A stretch of 37,487 nucleotides of DNA from Candidatus Hydrogenedentota bacterium (GCA_016215105.1 JACRLJ010000040.1:1-37487); one strand, 5' to 3'. Counted from the first letter of the stretch, positions 25,278 to 33,963 are shown. Numbers and translations: made by a program. Notes: a model not told the origin generated them from the sequence alone.

Positions 25278-27683
25278 ATGGGAGTGAGCGCTGAGATGGC
25301 GCATCGCGCATCGAACCGCATAATCGCGGTAACGTTATTGGCCGCGGTCGTTGGGCTCGCGAGCCATGCCGACTCCTTTCGCTTCATTGCGGGTGACCTG
25401 GCTGGCTACCCCGGCGCCACGCCGCTCGCGCAGTCACCCTCCGGCGACTGGTCCGCGCCGTTCTCGCTCGGCGAAGCCGCGCTGGTGCGTATCGACGCGA
25501 AGTTTCGCGTCAGGAGCAGCGAGGGATCCTCTTCCGGCCGATTTGTGGATGCGATACTGACCGTGGACGACCGGCCGGTGGGACGCAACGCCTACGGGTC
25601 GCTCATCCGCGTGCGTCCGAGCGAGATCGGCGGCCAAGGACCTATCGATACGGGCTGGCAGGAGGATGCGCTCGAGGTCCACCTCCTTGCCGGGGCGCAT
25701 ACGTTGCGGCTGGGGCTGCGCACGGAGCAGGGAGCCGCCGCAGCGCCCGGCTGCGAGTTCACCGTCGATCACGTCGAAATCCAAACCGTTGGCACGGTCT
25801 CCTTCTCCGGCGACGGTGGCTTCGTCATACATGCCGGGGGCCGGGACTTCGCGAGCGGGTCCTGGTTTAGTCGGCCCGGCGGCGGCTGGTACGGCTTGGG
25901 CGCGGGGACACTCGCTCCGGGTGAAGCCGTGTCCCTGCGGATGCAGGCCGAGCGCCGGACGGAGAACGAATGGGAAGGGACGCTCGAAGCCGAGCGGTTT
26001 CGTCTGCGCCGGTCACTACGCGTGACCGGTCACCGCGTCGAAGTGCAGGATACCCTTACCAACCTTTCGGACACCGACCTCGGCTGGCAGATTCGACACG
26101 AGCTGGCGGTGCCCGAGACGCCGGCCGCCGTACACCTGGGTGGCGACAGCAGACCCCATCCATCGCCCGTCTATACGACGGTGATCAAAGATGGCGAGCG
26201 CGAAGCAGGTATCGACTGTTGGCGAGCGGCTAACCCCACGGTCTACGTGCCATTCCCGGAGGCCGGAGTGGGCCTTGTCATCGAAGACGACGTGACACGG
26301 GTGCATGGGCTGACCTACAGCCGCCGGAACTTGTCGGGCGCTCTGACAGTCGGGTTCCGAGACGAGCAGTTCGCGCTGCCGCCGGGCGGGCAGTATTCGA
26401 CCCGCTGGGCGGCTTACATCATCCCGGGCCCCAACAAGGACTACTACGATTTTATCAACGAGATCCGCGCGGACTGGGGCGTCAACGACATCACCGTTCC
26501 GGGGCCGACCGTCTTTTCCTACTTCCTGCCCAACATGAAGAAGGCGCCCGACGAGGATTTCGCGGGGCGCCTTCGCGGTGCCGGAGCTTGGGCCATCACA
26601 ACTTCCCTTAACGGTTGGATTGTCCCGCTTCCCAGCGGCGGCAGCCTGTCCCTTGGCGCCAAACACCAGATCGGTTTCGGCCCGGGTGTGCTCGACCCTC
26701 ATTTTGCGCCGCTGCGTGAGGAGTGGGTAGCCGATGTCGAGCGGGTTCACCGGCTGACGCCTGGCGTCAAGGCGCTGCACTACTTCCACGTATTCCTGTA
26801 TGCCCCGGAGCCCGATCCCGAGTCCTTCAAGGATTCGTGGGTCACCCGACCCGACCGCTCGCGCGCAATCACCGATTGGGGCGACCTCAACCTCACGCCC
26901 GCCGGGCAGGTCTTTCCAACGCTCACCAACGCCGTGGGCCAGGGAATGAACCAGGTGCTGGACACGATGCTCGGACCCATGAAAGGGGACGGCGTCTACA
27001 TGGACGAGGTCAACTATCCCACCGGCATCGGCTGGATGGGCGTCCCCCCTTGCACCTACGGCACGTGGGACGGCCATTCCGCCATGCTCGATCCTGCAAC
27101 GTTCGCGGTCGTGCGGAAGACGGGCTATCTGCAATTGCTGTCGGCGGACTACAAGAAGGCGCTGTTCAAGCGTCTCGCTTCGATGGGAGCGGTGATCCTC
27201 GGCAACGGCGAGCCGGAAACGGGTTGGGAAAATGTTCAGAAGTTCCCCCGCCACACGGAATGCCGAACGGATCCCTATCCGCGCGCGTACGAAAGCCACC
27301 TGTATTCGCCAATCGCCCTTGTCGAGGATTCGTCCTTCGCCCACAAGCGCCACATGCTGGAGTACGCCACCATCGATGCCTTTGTACGACTGGACGAGGC
27401 AAGCATCGCACGGGACGAGTTGACCCGGAGGTTTTACCCCCTTACTGTACGGGAGGTCCACGCGGGCTGGATCCAGGGAGAGGAGCGGATCATTACGATG
27501 GTCCCCCGAGTCTATTCATGGCACGAGTCGGCCAAAGTGAAGATCTACGAGTTCGGCGCGGATGGGGTGCTCGCCGCGACACGCGAGGTCGCAAGCGCTG
27601 CCGGAGCCTTTGACATCAAGGTCCCTCAGGAAGGCATGGTCGTCGTGGAACGGGTAATGGATGCGGAGAAGAAATACCCTTAG
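25278..27683 (+). CDS. Large secreted TIM-barrel protein, unknown glycosidase-like family
   Basis: 801 residues, ATG at 25278 with GGAGAG upstream; an ATG at 25296 is also possible. A signal peptide is present (IIAVTLLAAVVGLASHADS). Residues 35-180 look like a carbohydrate-binding sandwich (FVDAILTVDDRPVG, LRLGLRTEQG). Residues 180-390 form a second beta-rich domain of the kind that precedes some GH barrels. The barrel follows: TVFSYFLPNMKKAPDED, ALHYFHVFLYAPEPD, DGVYMDEVNYPTGIGWMG (Asp and Glu at a strand end, good catalytic candidates), and AVILGNGEPET. The end is a small sandwich. No family is recognisable by eye. It lies 84 bp after the 23.1-kb gene. Confidence 0.7.
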   Translation: MGVSAEMAHRASNRIIAVTLLAAVVGLASHADSFRFIAGDLAGYPGATPLAQSPSGDWSAPFSLGEAALVRIDAKFRVRSSEGSSSGRFVDAILTVDDRPVGRNAYGSLIRVRPSEIGGQGPIDTGWQEDALEVHLLAGAHTLRLGLRTEQGAAAAPGCEFTVDHVEIQTVGTVSFSGDGGFVIHAGGRDFASGSWFSRPGGGWYGLGAGTLAPGEAVSLRMQAERRTENEWEGTLEAERFRLRRSLRVTGHRVEVQDTLTNLSDTDLGWQIRHELAVPETPAAVHLGGDSRPHPSPVYTTVIKDGEREAGIDCWRAANPTVYVPFPEAGVGLVIEDDVTRVHGLTYSRRNLSGALTVGFRDEQFALPPGGQYSTRWAAYIIPGPNKDYYDFINEIRADWGVNDITVPGPTVFSYFLPNMKKAPDEDFAGRLRGAGAWAITTSLNGWIVPLPSGGSLSLGAKHQIGFGPGVLDPHFAPLREEWVADVERVHRLTPGVKALHYFHVFLYAPEPDPESFKDSWVTRPDRSRAITDWGDLNLTPAGQVFPTLTNAVGQGMNQVLDTMLGPMKGDGVYMDEVNYPTGIGWMGVPPCTYGTWDGHSAMLDPATFAVVRKTGYLQLLSADYKKALFKRLASMGAVILGNGEPETGWENVQKFPRHTECRTDPYPRAYESHLYSPIALVEDSSFAHKRHMLEYATIDAFVRLDEASIARDELTRRFYPLTVREVHAGWIQGEERIITMVPRVYSWHESAKVKIYEFGADGVLAATREVASAAGAFDIKVPQEGMVVVERVMDAEKKYP

Positions 27684-27734
27684 GACTCCGGCCACAAAGC
27701 CTCTAGAAAGGATTGGAAGTCTACTGGTGTCGTT

Positions 27735-27756
27735 CCGGCGTCTTGCGCGACGCCGG
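27735..27756 (+). terminator. GC-rich hairpin after the 25.3-kb gene, no U-tract
   Basis: CCGGCGTC and GACGCCGG form a perfect 8-bp stem with a six-base loop, 52 bp after the stop. Without a T run it may attenuate or stabilise the transcript rather than terminate it. Confidence 0.3.
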
Positions 27757-27802
27757 TCAGGGATAGCAAGAGAAACTTTGCCAAGCATGGGAGATATGTA
27801 GA

Positions 27803-28009
27803 ATGAAGCGATGGATGAGCGCAAGTGTGGTTTGTATGCTGATGCTCGTGGCCGTGGCGTGCGGAAAGGACCAAGGCGGGCCCAAGACGACCGAAGACGC
27901 CAAGGAGAGAGTCGTAAACGTCCGGGAGCAAATGAAGCAGATGCGACAGGATATGGTAAAAAGCAGGCCGCAACAACCTGCGCCACAGCCGTCCGGCCAA
28001 GGGCAGTAG
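27803..28009 (+). CDS. Small lipoprotein of unknown function
   Basis: 68 residues, ATG at 27803 with GGGAG about nine bases upstream. The N-terminus is a lipoprotein signal, MKRWMSASVVCMLMLVAVACG, with Cys20 as the lipidated residue. The mature part of about 49 residues is hydrophilic: a charged, probably helical segment (TTEDAKERVVNVREQMKQMR) and then a Pro/Gln-rich tail. It would be anchored to the outer membrane or the periplasmic face. It lies between two genes for secreted glycan-active proteins and could be a small accessory or surface protein. I do not recognise a family. The signal, ribosome site and composition argue for a real gene. Confidence 0.65.
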   Translation: MKRWMSASVVCMLMLVAVACGKDQGGPKTTEDAKERVVNVREQMKQMRQDMVKSRPQQPAPQPSGQGQ

Positions 28010-28182
28010 GAACCGGCAGCGCATCGGTTATGCGTGGGGGACCCAAGGCTCCCCCGTAGGCTGGGCGTGCCCCATGCGGCTTCCTTGTCCTTGTGGGTCC
28101 TTGGGTTTCCGGACTGTCGAAGACCCGAAGGAGATGAAGGGCACAAGAGCAACGACGACAGGCCAGAAAGGGAGAAACCGCA
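28010..28182. other. Short gap with GC-rich inverted repeats
   Basis: This 173-bp gap contains GGGGGA and TCCCCC (28036-28041 and 28050-28055) around an eight-base loop and other GC-rich repeats, but no T run. It could form structured RNA between the lipoprotein and the GH39-like gene. Confidence 0.3.
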
Positions 28183-29268
28183 ATGTGTAGCGTCACGTGT
28201 TCCGCATGCTTGGTGGTTAGTCTTCTCGTTTCACGAGTGGCAGTTGGCGCCGAGCCCTCCGCGCCCGCAAGTGCGCTTGAGATGGTGGTGGAAGCGGGTC
28301 AGGTCATCGGCAAGATCAACGCCGGACTTTTGGGCGTGAACCACGGCCCCTTGGCGGTCTACGAGAGCCACGCCATCTTCAACGGCAAGAATGCGGTGGA
28401 CCTGTCTGACCGCTACAAAGAGATCGGCGTCCGTTCCGTGCGCTTGGATGAGTTCGGCGCCATCGACATCCAGTCGTTGTTTCCGGATTTCACCGCCGAC
28501 GCCGATAAGCCGGAGAGCTATCGGTTCTGCCCCGCCGATGCGTACCTGAAGGCCGTCCACGATGTCGGCGCAGAGACTGTGTTTCGGATGGGGTACAGCG
28601 AGAAGCCCAACCGGGTCGATCCGCCCAGCGACTTCGAGCAGTGGACGAAAGTCATGGTGCAGGTCGTGAAGCACTACAACGAAGGATGGGCGAATGGCTA
28701 CCGCTGGGGCATTCGGCATTGGGAGGTGTGGAACGAGCCCAGCGGGCTGGGCTGGACCGGTACCCTGCCGGAATACTGCCGCCTCTATGAGACGGTCGTC
28801 AAGGGGCTCAAGGCGTACGACCCGAACCTGCTTGTAGGCGGACCGACCCTCGGCTCCCCCGACGCGCAGAAGGATAAGGACTGGGGCGAAGGCTTTATTC
28901 GCTACTGCGCCGACCGGAAACTGCCGCTCGACTTCTTCTCGTACCACCTATACTTCACCAAGCCGCAAGAGCAGATCGAGCACGCCACGCGCCACCGCAG
29001 GAACCTGAACGCGGCAGGCTTTCACGACACGAAGATGTTCCTCACGGAGTGGGGTTGGCTGAGCGGCCGCGCGTATCCGCCGCCCGTCGAGGATTTGGCC
29101 TCCGCCAAGGATGCCGCGGCTGACATCGCGGCTATGGCCATCCTGCACGATCGCGTCGAGGGGGCTCACTTCTACGTCGGTGGCGCGATGGCCGATTATC
29201 CCTGGGGCCTCTTCGACTTCGTCCGCGAGTCGGGCAAGGTCTCGGCACGGCCTCGCAAGTCGTTCTAG
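28183..29268 (+). CDS. GH39-like glycosidase, C-terminally truncated
   Basis: 361 residues from the ATG at 28183, with a signal peptide (CSACLVVSLLVSRVAVGA). The barrel has RSVRLDEFGAID, HWEVWNEPSG with Glu185 as acid/base, FFSYHLY, and LTEWGW with Glu289 as nucleophile. These match GH39 beta-xylosidase and iduronidase-type enzymes of clan GH-A. The frame stops at TAG (29266-29268) just before AFKAYRILTE, a stretch that normally continues the last barrel helix, so a Tyr codon probably became TAG. The catalytic barrel is nearly complete, and a shortened enzyme could still fold; loss of the C-terminal sandwich makes this uncertain. See the remnant downstream. Confidence 0.75.
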   Translation: MCSVTCSACLVVSLLVSRVAVGAEPSAPASALEMVVEAGQVIGKINAGLLGVNHGPLAVYESHAIFNGKNAVDLSDRYKEIGVRSVRLDEFGAIDIQSLFPDFTADADKPESYRFCPADAYLKAVHDVGAETVFRMGYSEKPNRVDPPSDFEQWTKVMVQVVKHYNEGWANGYRWGIRHWEVWNEPSGLGWTGTLPEYCRLYETVVKGLKAYDPNLLVGGPTLGSPDAQKDKDWGEGFIRYCADRKLPLDFFSYHLYFTKPQEQIEHATRHRRNLNAAGFHDTKMFLTEWGWLSGRAYPPPVEDLASAKDAAADIAAMAILHDRVEGAHFYVGGAMADYPWGLFDFVRESGKVSARPRKSF

Positions 29269-29543
29269 GCTTTCAAGGCGTACCGCATTCTCACGGAGCA
29301 GGCATAGCCATTCTCCTCAGTAACTACAGCACCAATGTGAGCCGTTACCGCATTCAAGTTGAGTCGCCGCCATGGACCGGACCCATCGCCGCCAAGATCC
29401 TCATGCTCGACGCAACGCGAGACTTGCAGGAAGTCGACATGCAGACGTCCGTCCTGGAAGGTAGCCTCCGTATCGACGTGCCCGTCGAGTTACCTTCCGT
29501 TTGCCTGATTCGTCTGGCGCCGAAACGCCCGGACCGGCGGTGA
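29269..29543 (+). pseudogene. Detached C-terminal domain of the GH39-like gene
   Basis: After the TAG at 29266 the same frame reads AFKAYRILTEQA and stops again at 29305. A different frame then gives AGIAILLSNYSTNVSRYRIQ and a beta-sandwich-like run to the TGA at 29541-29543, ending IRLAPKRPDRR. This is what follows the barrel in GH39 proteins. A frame change near 29300, perhaps with loss of a few codons, separates the two. The in-frame GTG at 29337 has no ribosome site, so independent translation is unlikely. Confidence 0.6.
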
Positions 29544-29565
29544 GGCTATCGGCAAAATCGGCCGC

Positions 29566-30975
29566 TTACTTCCCCTTCTCTGCTGCGTTCAGTCTGCGGA
29601 CGTAGAAGGGCATGTTGGCCGTGGCGGCGGCGGCGTGGCCGTCGAACACGTACAGGAAGAGTCGGTATGGCCCTTCTTTTTGGGGCGCGTGAAACGAAAC
29701 ACGGGGACCATCCACATTTACTGCGACCGGGATCAGAGGCGGAATCGGACCGGTCAGGGCGCGCGATTCCTCGCGAACCTCCCAGGCAAAGCGCAAGCCG
29801 TCACCGTCCGGATCGCGCGCGAATACGAGCCCCGTATGGACTGAGTCCGGCGCCACCTCCTGCAACGCCGCGTCGGTACTCCAATACACAATTTCGGGAG
29901 CGCGGTTCTCGGGGAAATGCCCGGTCCACGATAGGGTGAACGCGTCGATGGCCCCGAGCTTCTCGCCGGAGCCGGGCAGGAACGTTTCGTACCACGTGTG
30001 GGTTTGCACGATTGTGGGCTCGACCCCCCCAAAATAAACGTAGGAACCAAGACACCAATGCCGTTGCGTCTCGACGGCGGCCTGGTAGCGTGTCAAGTAC
30101 GCATAGGCCTTTAGGGTGCTGCTCTCCTCGAGCGGTGCGCCCCACGGCGCCTTCGCCGTCTGCCAAGGACCAATCGGACCCGCTTCGGTGATGATGTAAG
30201 GCTTGTCCCAACCGCACTTCTTCAGCCGCGCCGGAACGGTGGCCATGGCGCCGTAGGAATTGACACCAAGCGCGTCGAGGCTGGGACAGTAACGTTTGAT
30301 GGCATCGATTTTGGCTTGGTTGAACTCGGCGATCACCGTGATGGCCGGATGGTTCGGGTCGAGTGACTTGACCATCGCCACGATGTCCTCGACCGCCTTC
30401 CACACCGACGGATTCGCCCAGCCGTCCTCCATGCCTTCGACGCCCTCCATCTCGTTGCCGACGCCCCAGATGAGCAGCACCGGATGGTCCTTGTAGCGGA
30501 GCACGATTTCACGCGACTTCTCGAACTGCTCGCGGACCTGCTGAGGGTTGTTGTAGTCGAAGCCGTGTTCCTTGTGGCCGAGCCAGATCCCGAAGGTGAC
30601 AGTCAGGCCGAGTAGCTTCGCTTTGTCGAGGTAGTCGCCATCGCGCGCGGCGCCCCAGGTGCGGAAGGAGTTGGCGCCAGCGGCCTTGATCTCATCGAGG
30701 CGCTCCCACTCCCCCGCGCCCTTTACGAAGTAGGGTTCGCCCTCGCGCGTAAGCTGGTAGCCCACATCCGTCTTCACGATATGCACCACCGCCGGTCCGT
30801 CCGCGCGAGCCACCGTTCGCGCCCCCGGAACGGTGGCACACCCTTGCAGCCACACGCTAACAAGGACAGGTACTGTCGTGAACCAGACCAGGGTAGCGAC
30901 AAGTGAAATACTCGGCCTCCGATTGCGCCGTCGGACATGAGATCCACTAATCGGTTCTATCGTTCTCCCTCCCAT
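29566..30975 (-). CDS. GH2/GH5-like glycosidase lipoprotein
   Basis: 469 residues. The N-terminus has Arg-rich residues, a hydrophobic segment and the lipobox LQGC (Cys46), so the mature protein is lipid-anchored. The barrel opens with YQLTREGEPYFVKGAGEW, as in GH2 and related enzymes, then ANSFRTWG, LLIWGVGNEMEG with Glu175 as acid/base, and YIITEAGPIG with Glu264 as nucleophile. The last 130 residues are beta-rich (DPDGDGLRFAWEVREE), like an Ig or cadherin-type module. The ATG at 30975 has only a weak ribosome site, so the start is uncertain. It converges on the GH39-like relic with a 22-bp gap. It is probably a single-gene unit. Confidence 0.8.
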   Translation of the reverse strand: MGGRTIEPISGSHVRRRNRRPSISLVATLVWFTTVPVLVSVWLQGCATVPGARTVARADGPAVVHIVKTDVGYQLTREGEPYFVKGAGEWERLDEIKAAGANSFRTWGAARDGDYLDKAKLLGLTVTFGIWLGHKEHGFDYNNPQQVREQFEKSREIVLRYKDHPVLLIWGVGNEMEGVEGMEDGWANPSVWKAVEDIVAMVKSLDPNHPAITVIAEFNQAKIDAIKRYCPSLDALGVNSYGAMATVPARLKKCGWDKPYIITEAGPIGPWQTAKAPWGAPLEESSTLKAYAYLTRYQAAVETQRHWCLGSYVYFGGVEPTIVQTHTWYETFLPGSGEKLGAIDAFTLSWTGHFPENRAPEIVYWSTDAALQEVAPDSVHTGLVFARDPDGDGLRFAWEVREESRALTGPIPPLIPVAVNVDGPRVSFHAPQKEGPYRLFLYVFDGHAAAATANMPFYVRRLNAAEKGK

Positions 30976-31194
30976 ATCACCCGCCCCAAGGCGCGCGCCC
31001 CCACCGTGGTTAACAGTTTAACAAAAGCCTCGTCGTTCCTGGAAACTCATCTATGTTGGTGGGCCAGGATATGCTGCGGCGGTCTACCTCGATATTCACA
31101 ACAAAGACCCCAAGCCCTTTGTCTGAACCGCAACCGCAGACGAAATCTTCAGGAAAATCGCTCTATTTTGTGAAGGCATTTCTAACTCAGGACA

Positions 31195-31377
31195 CTAGAG
31201 GAAACGGGTGTATGCCCACGCTCCGCATTCTTTCCGACACAGGATGATACTTTTCCTTTTCCTGCTCGCCGAGCAGCAGAACTTGGCCGTGATGGACTTC
31301 ACTCCTTTCGCCGAGAAGAGCGACGCCAGTACTCCCGCCAGTAGCGCGCAGAAAAGAGGAGATACAAGCGCATACAT
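31195..31377 (-). CDS. Possible small membrane protein
   Basis: 60 residues from the ATG at 31377, which has GGAGG five bases upstream (an earlier ATG at 31389 is part of that ribosome site). The first 20 residues are hydrophobic (MYALVSPLFCALLAGVLASL), followed by a basic Cys-containing tail. It starts 46 bp after the esterase stop and could be co-transcribed with it. No family is recognised, and the tail does not look strongly coding, so it may be spurious. Confidence 0.35.
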   Translation of the reverse strand: MYALVSPLFCALLAGVLASLFSAKGVKSITAKFCCSASRKRKSIILCRKECGAWAYTRFL

Positions 31378-31423
31378 GTTGTCCTCCATTAAGCGGGCAT
31401 GTGAGTGTTCATACGTGTCAGTT

Positions 31424-32992
31424 CTACCATCTATCCGTGCGGAAAGGCAGAGCGGGGAGGCTGTCTTTGTTCATGAGGTTTGGCTGAGCGACTCTATCCC
31501 ACGCGAACCGCGCGGCGACGGGCGCGGCGACGCTGTCGCTCCAAACGACGATGTTTTCCTTCTCGATTTCCGCTTGCGCTGGGACAAATTTTCTGTCTTG
31601 GCCCGCGATGGTGAACCACGTCAAAGGCTGGTTGTCTCGTGACATCAGACCGCTACCCACGTAGTCAAATGAAATGCGGACCTTGTTTCCTTTAACGTTC
31701 ATAGCCCTGTAGATGGGGCCGGAACATACGATGTCCTTCTTGCCGTACGTCTTTGCCAATGCCCAGCGCGCAAGGCGTTTGCCAACATCCAGTTTGTTCT
31801 TGGGGTGGATATCATTGAGGTCGGCTATATCCTGCGTACTCGCAAGGCCGGTGTTGGGAATCGCGAGGGCGGCCAATTGCGCATCCCACATAAGCGGGAG
31901 CGTGTTTGTTTCGTAGCCAGGGAGCGGGGCGATCTGGACATAATAGAAAGGAAATTCGCCTTCGTTCCAGGCTGCCCGCCATCCGCCAATGAGGGCCTTC
32001 ATCTTCTCGGCGTAGCGACTTCTATCGGCGACGTTTCCCTCGCCTTGATACCAGATCGCGCCTCGGAGCGCAAAGGGGGCCAGCGGCCGTATCATGCCGT
32101 TGTACAGACTCGTGGTCGTCAGGGGGTTGGGCGTGATCAGTGGGTCCGAATCCAGTGGGTGTTTCGGCCACTGGGGGCGGGGCGGGATCGGCGCGCCGTC
32201 CTGAATGGCTTTTTTGCTGTCTTTGACCCATGCGCCAATCTCATCGAGTTTCGGTTGCAGCGTATTGCGATACGTTCTGTTGGCGTCTTCTATGGAGAGA
32301 GAAATATCGTTCAGTTCAGGCGCTTGGGCAAATCCCGCGGGCGGGGTCCACGGCTCGATGCGGGTTCCTCCCCAGGCCGACTGAATCAATCCAACTGGGG
32401 TCTTCAGCGCGAGATGGATATCGCGTCCAAAGTAATAGGCCGCAGCGGAAAAGACGGGCCAAGCGCCAGAACCCAGCAGTGCTTCAGGAGTACATACCCT
32501 CCACTCGCCCCTGCAATCAGACTGCGGTTCCCCGCTAGCCGCGAGACCCACAACAAACAACCGAATATCGGGATAGTTGGCCTTGGCGATTTCCTCTTGG
32601 GCGCCGTCGCAAGATGCGATGCCCATCTGCATGTTGGACTGACCTGAGCAAAGCCACACTTCCCCGACCAGGACGTTGTCCAGCGTGATACTATTCTTAC
32701 CGGCAACTTCAAGCCTGCGCGGTTCGCCCGCCTTCTGGGCTGGCAACTTCACTATCCATTCTCCTTGCGCATTGGTCGTGGTCTTGACTTGAGAAGTGCC
32801 GAACTTGACCACGACTTGCTCGCCGGGAGAAGCCCATCCCCAGACCGGGACAGATATATCGCACTGCACCACCATGTTGTTGCAGAAAATATGCGGCAGT
32901 CGGACATCGGCCATCGCGCGATGCGTGGTTAGCCCGGCAATGGCTACGCAAACTAGACATGCACAAATCCCAGTATAGGTGTCACGATTCAT
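31424..32992 (-). CDS. Sialate O-acetylesterase-like protein (SASA/SGNH hydrolase)
   Basis: 522 residues from the ATG at 32992; the GTG just before it (32995) is also well placed after AGGAGG. A signal peptide is present (CACLVCVAIAGLTTHRAMA). LPHIFCNNMVVQ and the following sandwich are typical of the N-terminal part. The nucleophile motif is LCSGQSNMQM (Ser at residue 119), SAWGGTRIEPW is the oxyanion region, and AIWYQGEGN and DLNDIHPKNK supply the Asp-x-x-His end of the triad. The family removes acetyl esters from sialic acids, and close relatives in glycan loci act on acetylated xylan or other polysaccharides. No sialic acid catabolic genes are in the window, so a plant- or algal-type acetylated glycan is at least as likely. 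Confidence 0.9.
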   Translation of the reverse strand: MNRDTYTGICACLVCVAIAGLTTHRAMADVRLPHIFCNNMVVQCDISVPVWGWASPGEQVVVKFGTSQVKTTTNAQGEWIVKLPAQKAGEPRRLEVAGKNSITLDNVLVGEVWLCSGQSNMQMGIASCDGAQEEIAKANYPDIRLFVVGLAASGEPQSDCRGEWRVCTPEALLGSGAWPVFSAAAYYFGRDIHLALKTPVGLIQSAWGGTRIEPWTPPAGFAQAPELNDISLSIEDANRTYRNTLQPKLDEIGAWVKDSKKAIQDGAPIPPRPQWPKHPLDSDPLITPNPLTTTSLYNGMIRPLAPFALRGAIWYQGEGNVADRSRYAEKMKALIGGWRAAWNEGEFPFYYVQIAPLPGYETNTLPLMWDAQLAALAIPNTGLASTQDIADLNDIHPKNKLDVGKRLARWALAKTYGKKDIVCSGPIYRAMNVKGNKVRISFDYVGSGLMSRDNQPLTWFTIAGQDRKFVPAQAEIEKENIVVWSDSVAAPVAARFAWDRVAQPNLMNKDSLPALPFRTDRW

Positions 32993-33306
32993 CACGTTGT
33001 TTCCTCCTTTTTTCCAATCTTTACAGAGAATACGACATTACTTGAAGGCGCCACATTATGCGGGATATGGGATGGCGTGTCCATCACACGGCGAGCCTTT
33101 GGGCTTGGGTATTGGCGAGAGTGATCCGTTGTTGTATGGATTTTGCGAGTCCACTATTGGCCCCCGAGTTCGGGTTGCATTGGGAGAACAACACTACCGG
33201 CCGCAATGACAGGACGGCTCGGCGCTTCTGCCAGCTGGGACCTCATCGGCTACGTGGACCGCTCAGTCGCTTCCGTTAACGGCGGCGCTGGCCCCGCGGT
33301 TGCCGT

Positions 33307-33540
33307 TGGGGCATCACAACACTCACTGACGAAGACGGCAGTCAGTTGCCCGCCGCGTACATCCACACCAAGGAAGGTATCGAGCGTCTCTTCATCACCG
33401 GCGCCAAAAGTACCGCAGGGAGCGCGAAGGCCCAAAGCGCCATCGTGGTGGTGTGCGACGCGTGAGCCAATAGTGGCGCGGTGGGCGATGCAGTGAACAC
33501 GGGTGCATTCCGGCGGCAGCGACCTCCTGTCCTTCCTGAA
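33307..33540 (+). pseudogene. Relic of a DUF1559-type pseudopilin gene (C-terminal part)
   Basis: Frame 1 from 33307 reads WGITTLTDEDGSQLP, then KEGIERLFITGAK and AGSAKAQSAIVVVCDA before a TGA at 33463-33465, and goes on ANSGAVGDAVNTGAF. This matches the intact pseudopilin at 21.7 kb ([30 protein letters not shown]) in order and spacing. A little further on, GGSDLLSFLKSH may be the decayed [11 protein letters not shown]. No N-terminal type IV signal remains upstream. The gene is truncated and interrupted, with the transposase fragment starting about 130 bp later. Confidence 0.7.
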
Positions 33541-33668
33541 AAGCCATCCGGCACTGATTGGCGTGCACTGAATGCTCTTTGGGGGAGTGGGGGAGTTGCT
33601 CAAGGCGACGCTTCAAGACTTGGGGTGGGTATTCGACCTGCGTTTTGGAGGATTGATGCTGCACTACG

Positions 33669-33963
33669 TGTCCATCTCAAGAGATAAGTGGGTTCGAGTG
33701 GCATTGTAATACGCAGCGCAGCTGGCAACACTCCGCCTCAAATGAGTCTCACTAAGCACGATCACGTGGTCCAAACATTCCCGGCGAATGCTGCCATTGA
33801 GTCGCTCCGAGTACGGATTCTACCAAGGGCTCTGCGGCGCGGTGAGCACTTCTTCGATACCGATGTTCTTCACACGCCGTCGAAACCAATCACTGTAGAT
33901 CGAATCACAATCGCGCAATAGGTACTTTGGCGCCGTGTCCCACGGAAACGCCTCCACGACCTG
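33669..33963 (-). pseudogene. Transposase fragment, right copy
   Basis: About 290 bp closely match positions 160-452 of the left transposase relic, in the same orientation. The protein part covers VVEAFPWDTAPKYLLRD, DSIYSDWFRRRV, TAPQSPW, a TAG at the Gln codon, then NPYSER and on to the HLSLEMD region. The reading frame around NPYSER is intact here, unlike the left copy. Homology stops abruptly at both ends, so this is an internal fragment without termini. Confidence 0.85.

Noticed and set aside
26016-27461. 481-codon open frame on the minus strand
   Set aside because: It is antisense to the 25.3-kb gene, which has a signal peptide, ribosome site and barrel-like motifs.
31424-32992. A sialic acid utilisation locus
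   Set aside because: Only the O-acetylesterase-like gene fits; no sialidase, lyase, epimerase or ManNAc kinase is present.
59-33465. Reading the in-frame TGA and TAG codons as recoded amino acids
   Set aside because: The same relics also carry frameshifts or truncations, and intact genes in the window use TGA and TAG as normal stops.
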